A stretch of DNA of 64,000 nucleotides from the NCBI RefSeq assembly GCF_008973665.1, contig NZ_WACP01000001.1:558001-622000 (forward strand), written 5' to 3'. A program made the translations under genes and the position numbers. The notes beneath the pieces are model-generated. The model saw only the letters and a program-made list of their open reading frames with translations. It had not been told where the DNA came from and did not search any database. The stretch is from Paenibacillus tengchongensis. Lineage in GTDB: Bacteria > Bacillota > Bacilli > Paenibacillales > Paenibacillaceae. Positions within the stretch are counted from its first letter, which is position 1; every line of letters starts with the position of its first letter. Below, piece by piece: positions 25,523 through 33,695 of the stretch.

Positions 25523-26662
25523 TCAGCAGCGCATTTCCTCCAGCAGTTCCAACACTGTCTCCTCATCCACCGGCGTGGAATAGGTGCCTCCCGCAAACAC
25601 CTTCATGGCCCCGATCCCCTCCTGAAAAACAAACCGGATGCGCCCGCCGCGCACCTTTTTGTCTGTGTACATCTTGTCCACCAGCATCCGGTTTGTAATG
25701 CCGGCCGGAACGGCTGTAGGCAATCCTGCCTTGCACAGCAATGCTTCTACGCGTGCAGCCTCAGCTGCCGTCATATATCCCAGCTTCGCAGCCAGTCGTG
25801 CCTGAATCACCAGCCCGACGGATACCGCTTCCCCGTGCAGCAGCGTGTAGCCGCTGACCGCTTCCAGCGCCCTCCCCGCCGTATGCCCCAGGTTCAGAAT
25901 CTGGCGCAGGTTGCTCTCATGCTCATCCTGCTCCACCACCCGGTATTTGATCGCACAGTTCTGCAGGGCGATCCGCTCGCAGACGGCCGGCTCGAGAACC
26001 AGCTCGCCTTCCGGAGAGATGATCTTATCCATGTTCTCCTCCAGATAAACGAAGAATTCCGCATCGGCGAGACAGGCATGCTTGATCGTCTCGGCGAGTC
26101 CGCTGCGCAGCTCGCGGGGCGGAAGTGTGCGCCATGCCGCCAAGTCGATATAGACCTTGCGCGGCTGGTGAAACACGCCGATCAGGTTGGTGGCGACGGG
26201 AGTGTTGACACCGGTCTTGCCGCCGACAGAGGCGTCGGCCGCCGCCAGCAGCGTAGTCGCCACATTCAGACTCGGGATACCGCGGCCGAATGTTCCGGCG
26301 ACGAAGCCGGCAATATCCGTCACCGCGCCTCCGCCGACGGCAATAATGCAGGAATCCCGCCCGTAGGCGCGCTCCAGCAGCTGATCCTCCAGCAGCGCCT
26401 TGGTCTCGCGGGTCTTGTGTTTCTCGCCGGCCGGGAATACAAACAATTCGGCCACAAAGCCCTGCTCCCGCAGCAGCTTAAGCAGCGGCTGCCCATACAG
26501 CGGTTCAACGGTGGAATCTGTGATGACCGCATATTTACTGACACCTGCTACAAGCCCTTGCTGCAGATCCTTCAGCAGAGCAGGAAAAAGATGCTCGCCG
26601 ATCTCAATCTCATAGGAATGATCAACCGTTTTCTGTAATGCAACCTGAAAGGTTTGGGACAT
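25523..26662 (-). CDS. aroB: 3-dehydroquinate synthase
   Basis: AroB converts DAHP to 3-dehydroquinate in the shikimate pathway, using NAD and a divalent metal. The 379-residue sequence shows the nucleotide-binding strands and glycine loop (IIAVGGGAVTDIAGFVAGTF), the substrate/phosphate block (TTLLAAADASVGGKTGVN), and metal-binding histidines (LNLGHTAGRALE; LLHGEAVSVGL). ATG 26662 follows AAAGGGGTT by about 8 nt; longer in-frame starts lack a ribosome site. It stands apart from other aro genes here. A domain-specific variant such as DOI or EVS synthase is less likely because the motifs are standard. Confidence 0.92.
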   Translation of the reverse strand: MSQTFQVALQKTVDHSYEIEIGEHLFPALLKDLQQGLVAGVSKYAVITDSTVEPLYGQPLLKLLREQGFVAELFVFPAGEKHKTRETKALLEDQLLERAYGRDSCIIAVGGGAVTDIAGFVAGTFGRGIPSLNVATTLLAAADASVGGKTGVNTPVATNLIGVFHQPRKVYIDLAAWRTLPPRELRSGLAETIKHACLADAEFFVYLEENMDKIISPEGELVLEPAVCERIALQNCAIKYRVVEQDEHESNLRQILNLGHTAGRALEAVSGYTLLHGEAVSVGLVIQARLAAKLGYMTAAEAARVEALLCKAGLPTAVPAGITNRMLVDKMYTDKKVRGGRIRFVFQEGIGAMKVFAGGTYSTPVDEETVLELLEEMRC

Positions 26663-26921
26663 GCGCTGCAACCCCTTTGTCATAGTTTCAATATGGTTTA
26701 CCGATAAGTTCGCCACCGCAACGGGAAATCCCTTCAATACTTGTTCGCGTTAAATCACAAAAGCAATAAGTGAGGTAAAGCTACCCATTTGAAATATTTC
26801 TAGTGAAATTCGCCTGACACATATGCTAAACTTTCGGGGGAAGCAAACGCTTTCCAAGGCGAAACCGCAAAGGTCTAAACTTTTTCTTCCATAATATAGG
26901 TGAACAGGAGCGGATAGACTT

Positions 26922-27674
26922 ATGGTAAACGTACAGGGAAAATGGGCGCTGATTACCGGCGCGAGCCGGGGCGTCGGCTATCAGACTGCGCTGTTCATGG
27001 CCAAGCAGGGCTGCAATCTGATTTTGCACAGCAGACATCTCGGCCACACGGCAAACGTCGAACAGGAAGTGCTGGCACTCGGGGTAAAGGCGTACAGTGT
27101 AGCAGCCGAGCTAGGCAATCATGAGGAAGTAGCAGCAATGCTGGAGGAGATTGATTCCAAGGGTACGGCTGTCGATATCGTCTTCAACAATGCGGCCGTG
27201 CAGATTGCCTACCGGACCGATTACTGGCAGACACCGGTGGAGGATTTCGAGCAGAGCTTCCGGATCAACTTCATCTCGGCCGTCACTATCTGCAACCATT
27301 TTATGCCCAAGATGCTGGAACGCGGCTTCGGACGTGTTATTAATACCACCAGCGGCATCAAAAACGAGCCGGAGCAGGCAGGCTATGCCGCCAGCAAAGC
27401 GGCGCTCGACAAATTCACCAAGGACCTTGCCTCCCGGCTGGACGGCAGCGGCGTCATCATCAGCCTCACCGATCCGGGCTGGTGCAGCACCGACCTCGGC
27501 GGCCCGAATGCGCCGAACCGCGTGGAAAGCGTCATTCCCGGCATCGCCGTCGGTGCTTTCGTGGATGACGGCGTGAACGGCCGCTTCCTGCCGGCGCAGA
27601 GCTTCACGGACATATCCCTGGAGGAAGCGGTAGCCAAAGCCGAGAGCATGGAACCGGCGCCTTATGTAATCTAA
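26922..27674 (+). CDS. Short-chain dehydrogenase/reductase
   Basis: A 250-residue Rossmann-fold oxidoreductase with the SDR cofactor motif TGASRGVG, the structural NNAA motif and the catalytic pair in YAASK, preceded by the catalytic Ser in NTTSG. The Arg after the glycine motif and HSRH after the second strand favour NADP. It starts at ATG 26922, with GAACAGGAG about 10-15 nt upstream. It is divergent from aroB, with ~260 bp between. The substrate cannot be inferred from sequence or neighbours. Confidence 0.88.
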   Translation: MVNVQGKWALITGASRGVGYQTALFMAKQGCNLILHSRHLGHTANVEQEVLALGVKAYSVAAELGNHEEVAAMLEEIDSKGTAVDIVFNNAAVQIAYRTDYWQTPVEDFEQSFRINFISAVTICNHFMPKMLERGFGRVINTTSGIKNEPEQAGYAASKAALDKFTKDLASRLDGSGVIISLTDPGWCSTDLGGPNAPNRVESVIPGIAVGAFVDDGVNGRFLPAQSFTDISLEEAVAKAESMEPAPYVI

Positions 27675-27749
27675 TGCGGATTTGTTAGATTGATAGAGCT
27701 GCCCATCATCCAAAGGTGGTCATTCAGGCATCCCCTGCAGGCCTTTCTG

Positions 27750-27948
27750 CTTTGGTGTTCCACCGTAACGGACACAGGTGCCGCTATTTTGCCTTTTCGC
27801 ACGCTTTGAGCGGTGCAACGGACACCAGTGCGTTTATTTGCCTCGAAGCAGGCTAATCTCTGCCGCTGGAACAGGAATAAGCGCATCTGTGTCCGTTAAC
27901 CCGGCAAATCCGGCTGTTTCACCGAAATAGCGCCTATAGAGTCCGTTA
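27750..27948. repeat. Intergenic inverted repeat built on AACGGACAC
   Basis: GTAACGGACACAGGTGCCGC near 27764 and AACGGACACCAGTGCG near 27817 face an inverted copy (AAGCGCATCTGTGTCCGTTA, 27879-27898) and a shorter TCCGTTA at the end. The last copy supplies the stop codon of the neighbouring GNAT gene. It fills the gap between the SDR and GNAT genes, and transcripts on either strand could fold. Confidence 0.65.
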
Positions 27949-28788
27949 GCGGCAGAAGGTATGCTCCGCGAAGCAGGCGATCTCGGCGAATCCATGGCGC
28001 TCATAGAAGCGCTTGGCCCCCGCGTTGCTGCCCGCCACCCGCACGTAGACCGGCTCCCCCGGACGCTGCTCCAGCATCCGGCTTACACTGCTCCGCAGAA
28101 TTCCTGCGCCATAGCCGTGATTCTGGAATTCCGGCGCTACCACAAGATCACGGATATAGTTACCTTCTGTAATGACGGCGCCCGCCAACCGTTCGTCCAG
28201 CCAGTACGAATGAACCTGCCGCCGGGCTTCATGCCTGGTTAGGTTCTCCAGAAAGGCTTCCGGATGGTTCCGGCAAGCTCCCGTCTCCCAGCCGTTGTCC
28301 AGATTCAGTCTTAGATACGCGCCATCGAATACTGAGATGAACGACTCCAGCATAGCCGGCGAGAACCCCCGCTCCGTCAGCGCACTGTTTTCTATCGGGA
28401 AGTCAGGCTCACTCGAGGTATAATGCAGGTGAAACCCTTCCATATCCGGCACAAAGCCCAGCTTTCTTACCCATTCAATAATCTCTGTATTTCTGCCATG
28501 GACATTAAAGCAAACTTCACGTGTCTCCTCCGTTCCCAGATAGGGGCGGATCGTATGCTCCATCAGTTCCAGCAGCGCCTCAGGCTTATCTTGCCGCACA
28601 AAGACAGCATAAGCAATCACACTATCCGGATTTTCCACCAGGCAGAACACACCTTCAGCTTCAACGGAATCCGCATAGCAGACCACAGTCACGTTTCCTT
28701 GCGCAAAGCCGTCTCTGACATAGCTTTCCGCACCCGTAGATATTGAGGAAATCAGCCGCAGAATCCCCGCTCTTTCTATATCATTCAT
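27946..28788 (-). CDS. GNAT family N-acetyltransferase
   Basis: A 280-residue protein with a C-terminal acetyl-CoA-binding motif A (LVVAPEFQNHGYGAGIL, pattern QxxGxG) and motif B (GAKRFYERHGF). The N-terminal half looks like a second, degenerate GNAT-like or substrate-recognition domain. It transfers an acetyl group from acetyl-CoA to an unknown amine. Its convergent neighbour is the SDR gene. Upstream lies the TagA-type glycosyltransferase on the same strand, 43 bp away, with no clear shared role. Confidence 0.85.
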   Translation of the reverse strand: MNDIERAGILRLISSISTGAESYVRDGFAQGNVTVVCYADSVEAEGVFCLVENPDSVIAYAVFVRQDKPEALLELMEHTIRPYLGTEETREVCFNVHGRNTEIIEWVRKLGFVPDMEGFHLHYTSSEPDFPIENSALTERGFSPAMLESFISVFDGAYLRLNLDNGWETGACRNHPEAFLENLTRHEARRQVHSYWLDERLAGAVITEGNYIRDLVVAPEFQNHGYGAGILRSSVSRMLEQRPGEPVYVRVAGSNAGAKRFYERHGFAEIACFAEHTFCR

Positions 28789-28830
28789 CTGTTTCTACGC
28801 TCCCTATAGTTGCATCATAAATCAAGCCTC

Positions 28831-29580
28831 TTATTTGCGGAGGATGGCCCGGTACGCGAATTTCGGCAAGGCCGCCTGGCGGCGCCAGCGTGATTTCTGG
28901 CCTTTGGCGGCGGGTGCGAACAGCAGCCGGTGCGCCCATTCCAGATTGAGCTTCTTCCAGACCGCCGGTGCAGGCTTCACCTTGCCGGAGATGACATCCA
29001 GACTGCCGCCCACGCCAAAAGCCAGCTTAACCCCCGCCAGCTCCCGCTTATGCTTGTACAGCCATTTATCCGAATACGGCGCGCCCATCGCCAGCACCAG
29101 AACATCCGGGCTGCTGCGGCGGATATCCGCGAGAATGTCCGGCTCTTCCGCCGCACCGAAGAAGCCGTGGTGCCTGCCGGCGATCCGGATGCCCGGATAA
29201 GTACGGCTGATGGTCTCCACCGCCCGCACACTCGTCTCTTCGTCCGTTCCCAGAAAATAAAAGCTCCAGCCCCGCTCACTGCCCTTCTCCAGCAGGCGCA
29301 GCAGCAGGTCATAGCCGGTCACTCTTTCCGCTACCGGCTCGCCCCTGCGTCTGGCCGCCAGCACAATGCCGATGCCGTCGGGAACAATCAAATCCGCCGT
29401 GCCGATAATTTCCCGCAGGTGTCCGTCCGACTGGCTGGCCAGGGTGATCTCCGGATTAGCCGTGATCACATGGTATAGGCCGGCAGGCCTGTACTGAATT
29501 TGTTCATCCAAGTGCCGCACCGTCTGCTCAAGGCTCATTTTGGAAAAAGGCACACCCAATATGGATACTGTATCCGCCAT
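28831..29580 (-). CDS. tagA: WecG/TagA/CpsF-family glycosyltransferase
   Basis: Members transfer N-acetylmannosamine (or a related sugar) to an undecaprenyl-linked acceptor during wall teichoic acid or exopolysaccharide synthesis. The 249-residue protein shows the family pattern: VITANPEI, DLIVPDGIGIVLAARRRG, RVTGYDLL, FYFLGT, GRHHGFF and VLVLAMGAPYSDKWL, with VGGSLDVISGK. ATG 29580 overlaps the stop of the Nudix remnant as TGATG, behind GGGAGATG. No other teichoic acid gene is adjacent, so the acceptor pathway is not indicated. Confidence 0.9.
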   Translation of the reverse strand: MADTVSILGVPFSKMSLEQTVRHLDEQIQYRPAGLYHVITANPEITLASQSDGHLREIIGTADLIVPDGIGIVLAARRRGEPVAERVTGYDLLLRLLEKGSERGWSFYFLGTDEETSVRAVETISRTYPGIRIAGRHHGFFGAAEEPDILADIRRSSPDVLVLAMGAPYSDKWLYKHKRELAGVKLAFGVGGSLDVISGKVKPAPAVWKKLNLEWAHRLLFAPAAKGQKSRWRRQAALPKFAYRAILRK

Positions 29581-29762
29581 CAATTATTCATCTCCCAATC
29601 TTCAAGGATACTCCACTGTATATCTGGCACATCCGGCTCTATATGATCTCCAACCGGAACAAGCCGGCCCGGGAGGAATGCGCTTTCGCAATTTTTGCGC
29701 AGAAACAGCACTTCTTCCCGGGAGTTGAACAGAAAAGCCGCTGCCATTTGGCGTATCCGCAT
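29580..29762 (-). pseudogene. Truncated Nudix hydrolase remnant
   Basis: An open frame of ~60 codons with a good ribosome site (GGAGG) before ATG ATG at 29765/29762. It resembles the N-terminal third of a Nudix hydrolase (MAAAFLFNSREEVLFLRKN, FLPGRLVPVGDHIEP) but ends (EDWEMNN) before the catalytic GX5EX7REUXEEXGU box. It cannot be an active hydrolase. Its stop overlaps the start of tagA, so it may persist because it aids translation of that gene. Confidence 0.6.
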
Positions 29763-29993
29763 CATTATCCTCCATAGTATATATATCTCTGCATTTCGCT
29801 TGTATCGCGATATTATCGTCACTTTAACGATACCTTTAACCTTAGCAGTACCTGCGGACCGGTGACAAGGAAATTTTTAACTGCGGCTCTGCAAGCCAGG
29901 ATGTCCACCATTTCGCCTTATTATAGATGAAGGAGAGGCGGTATCTGTAAGGAATTAGGTAGGGATGAATGAAATTTCTCTGGGGGTTAAATC

Positions 29994-30698
29994 ATGCATA
30001 TCGAGGTTCTTGATAAAGGGTACGTCCGGCTTATCGATCATATGGGGAGTGATTTGACCGTCGTCAATGCGGCGCGGGTATCCTATGCCAAACAATCGCC
30101 GGCGCTTACGGATAAAGACATCCGGCTCATTTCGTTTCTGGCCCGCGAAGGCCATACGTCTCCTTTCCGGCATGCCATGCTTCAGCTTGAGGTATACGCA
30201 CCGCTGATGGTTGCCCGGCAGTGGTGGAAATACGTTGTCGGCTCCGCCCACTACGAGGGCACCGGAGACAGCCTGGAAGCCTGGAATGAATCGAGCCGGA
30301 GATACATTACAGAGGAACCGGCTTTCTATGTTCCTGCGGCCGGGGAGTGGCGGCAAGCGCCGGAGAACTCCAAACAGGGCAGCGGCGGCACGGTATCGTG
30401 GGAGCTCGGGGAAAAATATACAGAGGAGCTGATGCGCTACACCGAGCTGGGGCTGGAGAAATACGAAGCCGCATTGGCCGAAGGCATCTGCGCCGAGCAA
30501 GCCCGGCTGTTCCTTCCCGCTTACGGGCTTTACGTGCGCTGGTATTGGACTGCCTCCCTCCAGTCGGCGGCGCATTTCCTGCAGCAGCGTCTTGCGCATG
30601 ACGCGCAGCGGGAAATTCAGGCTTACGCGCTGGCCGTCCTGGACATCGTCAAGACGCTTTTTCCGGTGACGGCCGAAGAACTGCTGGGAATGTCGTAA
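29994..30698 (+). CDS. thyX: Flavin-dependent thymidylate synthase
   Basis: ThyX methylates dUMP to dTMP using methylenetetrahydrofolate, NADPH and FAD. The 234-residue protein keeps the family layout: SYAKQS, FLAREGHTSPFRHAMLQLE, and APLMVARQWWKYVVGS ending in NESSRRYI. The usual RHRxxS flavin motif is replaced by a WKYVVGS version, with an extra ~13-residue insert before NESSRRY, as I recall from a subgroup of ThyX proteins. ATG 29994 lies behind CTGGGGG. A terminator follows at 30732. Confidence 0.9.
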   Translation: MHIEVLDKGYVRLIDHMGSDLTVVNAARVSYAKQSPALTDKDIRLISFLAREGHTSPFRHAMLQLEVYAPLMVARQWWKYVVGSAHYEGTGDSLEAWNESSRRYITEEPAFYVPAAGEWRQAPENSKQGSGGTVSWELGEKYTEELMRYTELGLEKYEAALAEGICAEQARLFLPAYGLYVRWYWTASLQSAAHFLQQRLAHDAQREIQAYALAVLDIVKTLFPVTAEELLGMS

Positions 30699-30731
30699 TT
30701 TCTTTGCAGGAGCCAGTATTTGTCCGGTCGC

Positions 30732-30775
30732 GCAGAAACCCTCCTCTTGTCACAGGGGAGGGTTTCTGCAATTTC
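30732..30775 (+). terminator. Terminator after thyX
   Basis: GCAGAAACCCTCC pairs with GGAGGGTTTCTGC (13 bp) and is followed by AATTTC on the plus strand. It also separates thyX from the convergent YbaK-type gene. Confidence 0.8.
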
Positions 30776-30788
30776 ATACGGCAATCAT

Positions 30789-31235
30789 TTAATCCAATTC
30801 CGCTACAGGCGATACGATTGCTTTCAGGTCACGCGGGTTGATCCGCAAAGTGCAGTAAGGATCGCCAATCCCGCCGTAGGCATCGTCGTGTTCAAGAATC
30901 CGGTTGTCGAATATGTACGGCAAACCCAGCCCAATTAGTGGAACCTCTCCCGGTTGAGCACCGGTCTGTTCAAATACTTCCTTCCTCCCGGCCATCTTCA
31001 CCACTTCGCAATCCAGCACGGCCTTGAGCCCCTCCAATACGACCTGACCGCGCGAGCCGGAAACAAGCAGTGCATAATAACCCCGTTCTGTTCGAATAAT
31101 CAGATTCGGTACAGCAAGGTCAGTGTTGAAATACATTGCGGCGTCGGCAAGAGTATGGATTGGCTTCTCATGCTGCAGGATTTCAAAATCCGCGTGCCGG
31201 AGCTTCAGCAATTCGCTAATTTGGCTGACAGTCAT
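30789..31235 (-). CDS. YbaK/EbsC-family aminoacyl-tRNA deacylase
   Basis: The 148-residue single-domain protein resembles free-standing editing domains (YbaK, ProX) that hydrolyse mischarged tRNAs. Visible features include the early HEKPIHTLADAA block, LIIRTERGYYALLVSGS, and the C-terminal GGIGDPYCTLRINP, in the position of the family's GxxxP region. ATG 31235 follows GAGGGTG by about 10 nt. Which mischarged tRNA it edits is not evident. No tRNA synthetase gene is nearby. Confidence 0.75.
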   Translation of the reverse strand: MTVSQISELLKLRHADFEILQHEKPIHTLADAAMYFNTDLAVPNLIIRTERGYYALLVSGSRGQVVLEGLKAVLDCEVVKMAGRKEVFEQTGAQPGEVPLIGLGLPYIFDNRILEHDDAYGGIGDPYCTLRINPRDLKAIVSPVAELD

Positions 31236-31304
31236 CAATTAATACACCCTCTTATCGATACTTTGTTTGATATTAATTCCCTTTCATTTCCCTGTCAATT
31301 AAAT

Positions 31305-31350
31305 GGATAACACAAAGACAACAATCCTCCGCCTACAGGACGGAGGATTG
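31305..31350 (-). terminator. Probable terminator of the MFS operon
   Basis: CAATCCTCCG (31322-31331) pairs with CGGAGGATTG (31341-31350). On the minus strand it is followed by a T-rich TTGTCTTTGTGTT, ~90 nt after the MFS stop codon. Confidence 0.6.
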
Positions 31351-31437
31351 CTGCCAGAGAGCTCATTTCCGGCTCAGCATCAGACCATACGTATAAGACA
31401 TAGCTTCAGGCCGGGCGCTCCGGCGCCGCTTCCCTGG

Positions 31438-32853
31438 TCAGTGCGCCTGTTCGCGCAGCCGCTTCCTGCCGCTGCCGCGGAAGGTCTGCAGCAGCCAGAG
31501 ACAGGCCAGGCCGACGCAGGCGGCACAGACCAGGAACACAGCGGCATAGCTGCCGCCCCGGCCGGCGGATTCGCCGCCGATGACCAGGCCGCCGGCCGCC
31601 GTTCCGAACATCATGCCGATGTTGCGGAACAGGGCCAGCACACTGCTGACCATACCAAGCTGCTCCTTCGGCGCCATGCCCATCACGATGCTCGTGTTGG
31701 GCGAGGTAATCATGCCCATGGCGCAGCCGAGCAGCACCACCGGCAGCGCAATCGCTGCGGTGCCGAGCGCCGGGGCGGCGAGGCCCAGCGCCAGCAGCGT
31801 GACGCTCATCAGCGTCAGGCCGGCGGCGAGAATGCCGAGCGGCCCTTTGCGGTCGGCGAGGCTCCCGCCCAGCGGGGCCGTCACGACCAGCGCCAGCGGG
31901 TAGCCGATCATGATGAGGCCGACCCAGGCCGGCTCCGCGCCGGCCAGCCGCAGCACCGCCGGCAACGCCAGCTGTGCTGCGAACGCGGCCATATAGGTGA
32001 CCACGGTGATGACAATGCCGAGGACCACATCGCGGCCCGCGAACAGCAGCCCGCCAGCAGAAGCGGCCGCGCCGCCGCCGCGCCGGGCATGCCGCAGCTT
32101 CACGGCATAGGCTGCGGCTGTGGCTGCCGAAGCGCCGAGCAGCAGCAGCACTGGCAGCGAGGCAAAGGACGTGCGGCCGCCGAGATCAATGGCGACCATC
32201 AGCGTAGACAGGCACGCCGCGAACCAGAGCGCCGCGCCCAGGTCGAGCCGTCCGCCGGCGGCCTCCGTATCGCGCGGAATCCAGCGCTGGGCCAGCACCG
32301 CCACCGCTGCGGCTACGGCGGCCAGCAGCCAGAAGCTGCTCTCCCAGGAGAACCACTGGAGGAGGAAGCCGCCCAGCGCAGGCCCCGCCATGGAGCCGGC
32401 GGCGACAAAGGTGCTCATCAGGCCCAGCGCCCGGCCCCGCTGCTCCTGCGGGAATACCGAGACGATCAGCGCCATGTTGGTCGCCTGATACATCGAGGCG
32501 CCAATCCCCTGGATGACGCGGAAGAACAGCAGCATGGCGGCGTTGCCGGCAAGGGCGCAGCCCAGCGCGCCCAGCGCGAAGGCGAACAGGCCGGCGTTAT
32601 GCACCCGCCGCCGGCCGCGGATATCGCCGAGCCGGCCCATGACCGGCAGCAGCACGGAGATGACCAGCAGGTAAATGCTGACCACCCACTGGGCAGAGGC
32701 GACCGGTATCCCGAGGTCCGCCGAAATATCCACCAGCGCGATATTGAACATGCCGGCGGACAGATTGGACAGAAAGGCCCCGAGGCAGATCACCGCCTTG
32801 ACCGCCGGTCCGTTCACCGCGGGCCGCCCGGAATCCAGCGCCCGGCTGTTCAT
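31438..32853 (-). CDS. MFS drug/metabolite exporter
   Basis: A 471-residue integral membrane protein with about 12-14 hydrophobic segments. It has the major facilitator motif A (GRLGDIRGRRRV) after the second helix, and a repeated loop motif (GGSLADRKGPLG) at mid-protein. Motif C-like glycines lie in the fifth helix region (AGSMAGPALGGFL). This pattern fits proton-driven exporters of the EmrB/QacA (DHA2) or DHA1 type. ATG 32853 overlaps the stop of the RutB-like hydrolase as ATGA, so the two are coupled. It probably expels the hydrolase product or a toxic side product. The substrate is unknown. Confidence 0.85.
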   Translation of the reverse strand: MNSRALDSGRPAVNGPAVKAVICLGAFLSNLSAGMFNIALVDISADLGIPVASAQWVVSIYLLVISVLLPVMGRLGDIRGRRRVHNAGLFAFALGALGCALAGNAAMLLFFRVIQGIGASMYQATNMALIVSVFPQEQRGRALGLMSTFVAAGSMAGPALGGFLLQWFSWESSFWLLAAVAAAVAVLAQRWIPRDTEAAGGRLDLGAALWFAACLSTLMVAIDLGGRTSFASLPVLLLLGASAATAAAYAVKLRHARRGGGAAASAGGLLFAGRDVVLGIVITVVTYMAAFAAQLALPAVLRLAGAEPAWVGLIMIGYPLALVVTAPLGGSLADRKGPLGILAAGLTLMSVTLLALGLAAPALGTAAIALPVVLLGCAMGMITSPNTSIVMGMAPKEQLGMVSSVLALFRNIGMMFGTAAGGLVIGGESAGRGGSYAAVFLVCAACVGLACLWLLQTFRGSGRKRLREQAH

Positions 32854-33488
32854 AGCGCTGTCTTCAGCGCGGCTTCACTCCAGAGCCTCCAGTTCTTCTC
32901 CACATCGGCGGCGGAAGCCACCGCTCCGAAATAGCCCTGCATATTCTCAATGGTCATTTCATGCGCGGCCCTGGAATAGGAGGCGCAGGCATCCTCGGCC
33001 AGCACAACATGATAATCCAGCATGAAGCCGTCCCGCGCCGTCGATTCCACACACACGTTGGTGCTGACTCCCGTCATCACCAGCGTCTCGATACGCAGCG
33101 TCCGCAGCACCGAATCAAGCCGGGTGTTAATAAAAGCGCTGTAGCGGTGCTTATTCACCACCGTCTCTTCCGGCCGGGGCGCAATCTCATAGAATTCCGC
33201 ACCCCAGCTTCCCTTCCGGCATACGCCCAGCGAGCCGCGGCCGGAGCGCGTGACCCAGGCCTGCGAATCGGTAGCCTGCTCATGAAAGGTCTGGATAAAG
33301 ATAATCGGCACCTTATTGGCCCGGGCCGCCGCAATCAGCTGATGCAGCCGCGGCATCATCTCCTGTACGGCGGAGACGTCGTTTCCGCGTGCAGCAAGCG
33401 CCCCTTCTGGGTGGCAGTAGTCATTTTGCACATCCACAACAATCAGTGCAGTCCGTTCCGGCATCAGCAAATCGGCAGTCAGTTCCAT
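32850..33488 (-). CDS. Isochorismatase-fold cysteine hydrolase, RutB-like
   Basis: The 212-residue enzyme has the expected catalytic triad: Asp in VVDVQNDYCHP, Lys in VNKHRYSAF, and Cys in GVSTNVCVESTARDG, the last with the cis-peptide motif of the family. The run from KHRYSAF to VCVESTARDGF is close to RutB, the ureidoacrylate amidohydrolase of pyrimidine degradation, more than to nicotinamidase or isochorismatase. It should cleave a C-N bond of an amide or ureide in the cytoplasm. ATG 33488 is used. It is coupled to the MFS exporter and lies 207 bp after an ABC uptake system that may deliver the substrate. Confidence 0.82.
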   Translation of the reverse strand: MELTADLLMPERTALIVVDVQNDYCHPEGALAARGNDVSAVQEMMPRLHQLIAAARANKVPIIFIQTFHEQATDSQAWVTRSGRGSLGVCRKGSWGAEFYEIAPRPEETVVNKHRYSAFINTRLDSVLRTLRIETLVMTGVSTNVCVESTARDGFMLDYHVVLAEDACASYSRAAHEMTIENMQGYFGAVASAADVEKNWRLWSEAALKTAL

Positions 33489-33695
33489 ATTGTCACCTCA
33501 TCGTTTTTTGAAAGCACAAGCGGTATATTGTCCTGCGGGTCGTTCCCGCATCTTGCTCGCAATCCTCTTCACCGTTTCACTCCAGCTTCTGTCTGCAGTC
33601 CTTTCTGCAGTCTTCCTGGACAGCCTTCCCTACATCATTCCTCTATTTGCTCTTTCTTAAGCTTCTTTGCCCCTGCCTTTCCCACTTCCCGCTGC

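Noticed and set aside
31303..32934. 543-codon plus-strand open frame
   Set aside because: Antisense to the MFS gene, with extreme Arg/Gln/His composition and no domain. The minus-strand frame has clear MFS motifs.
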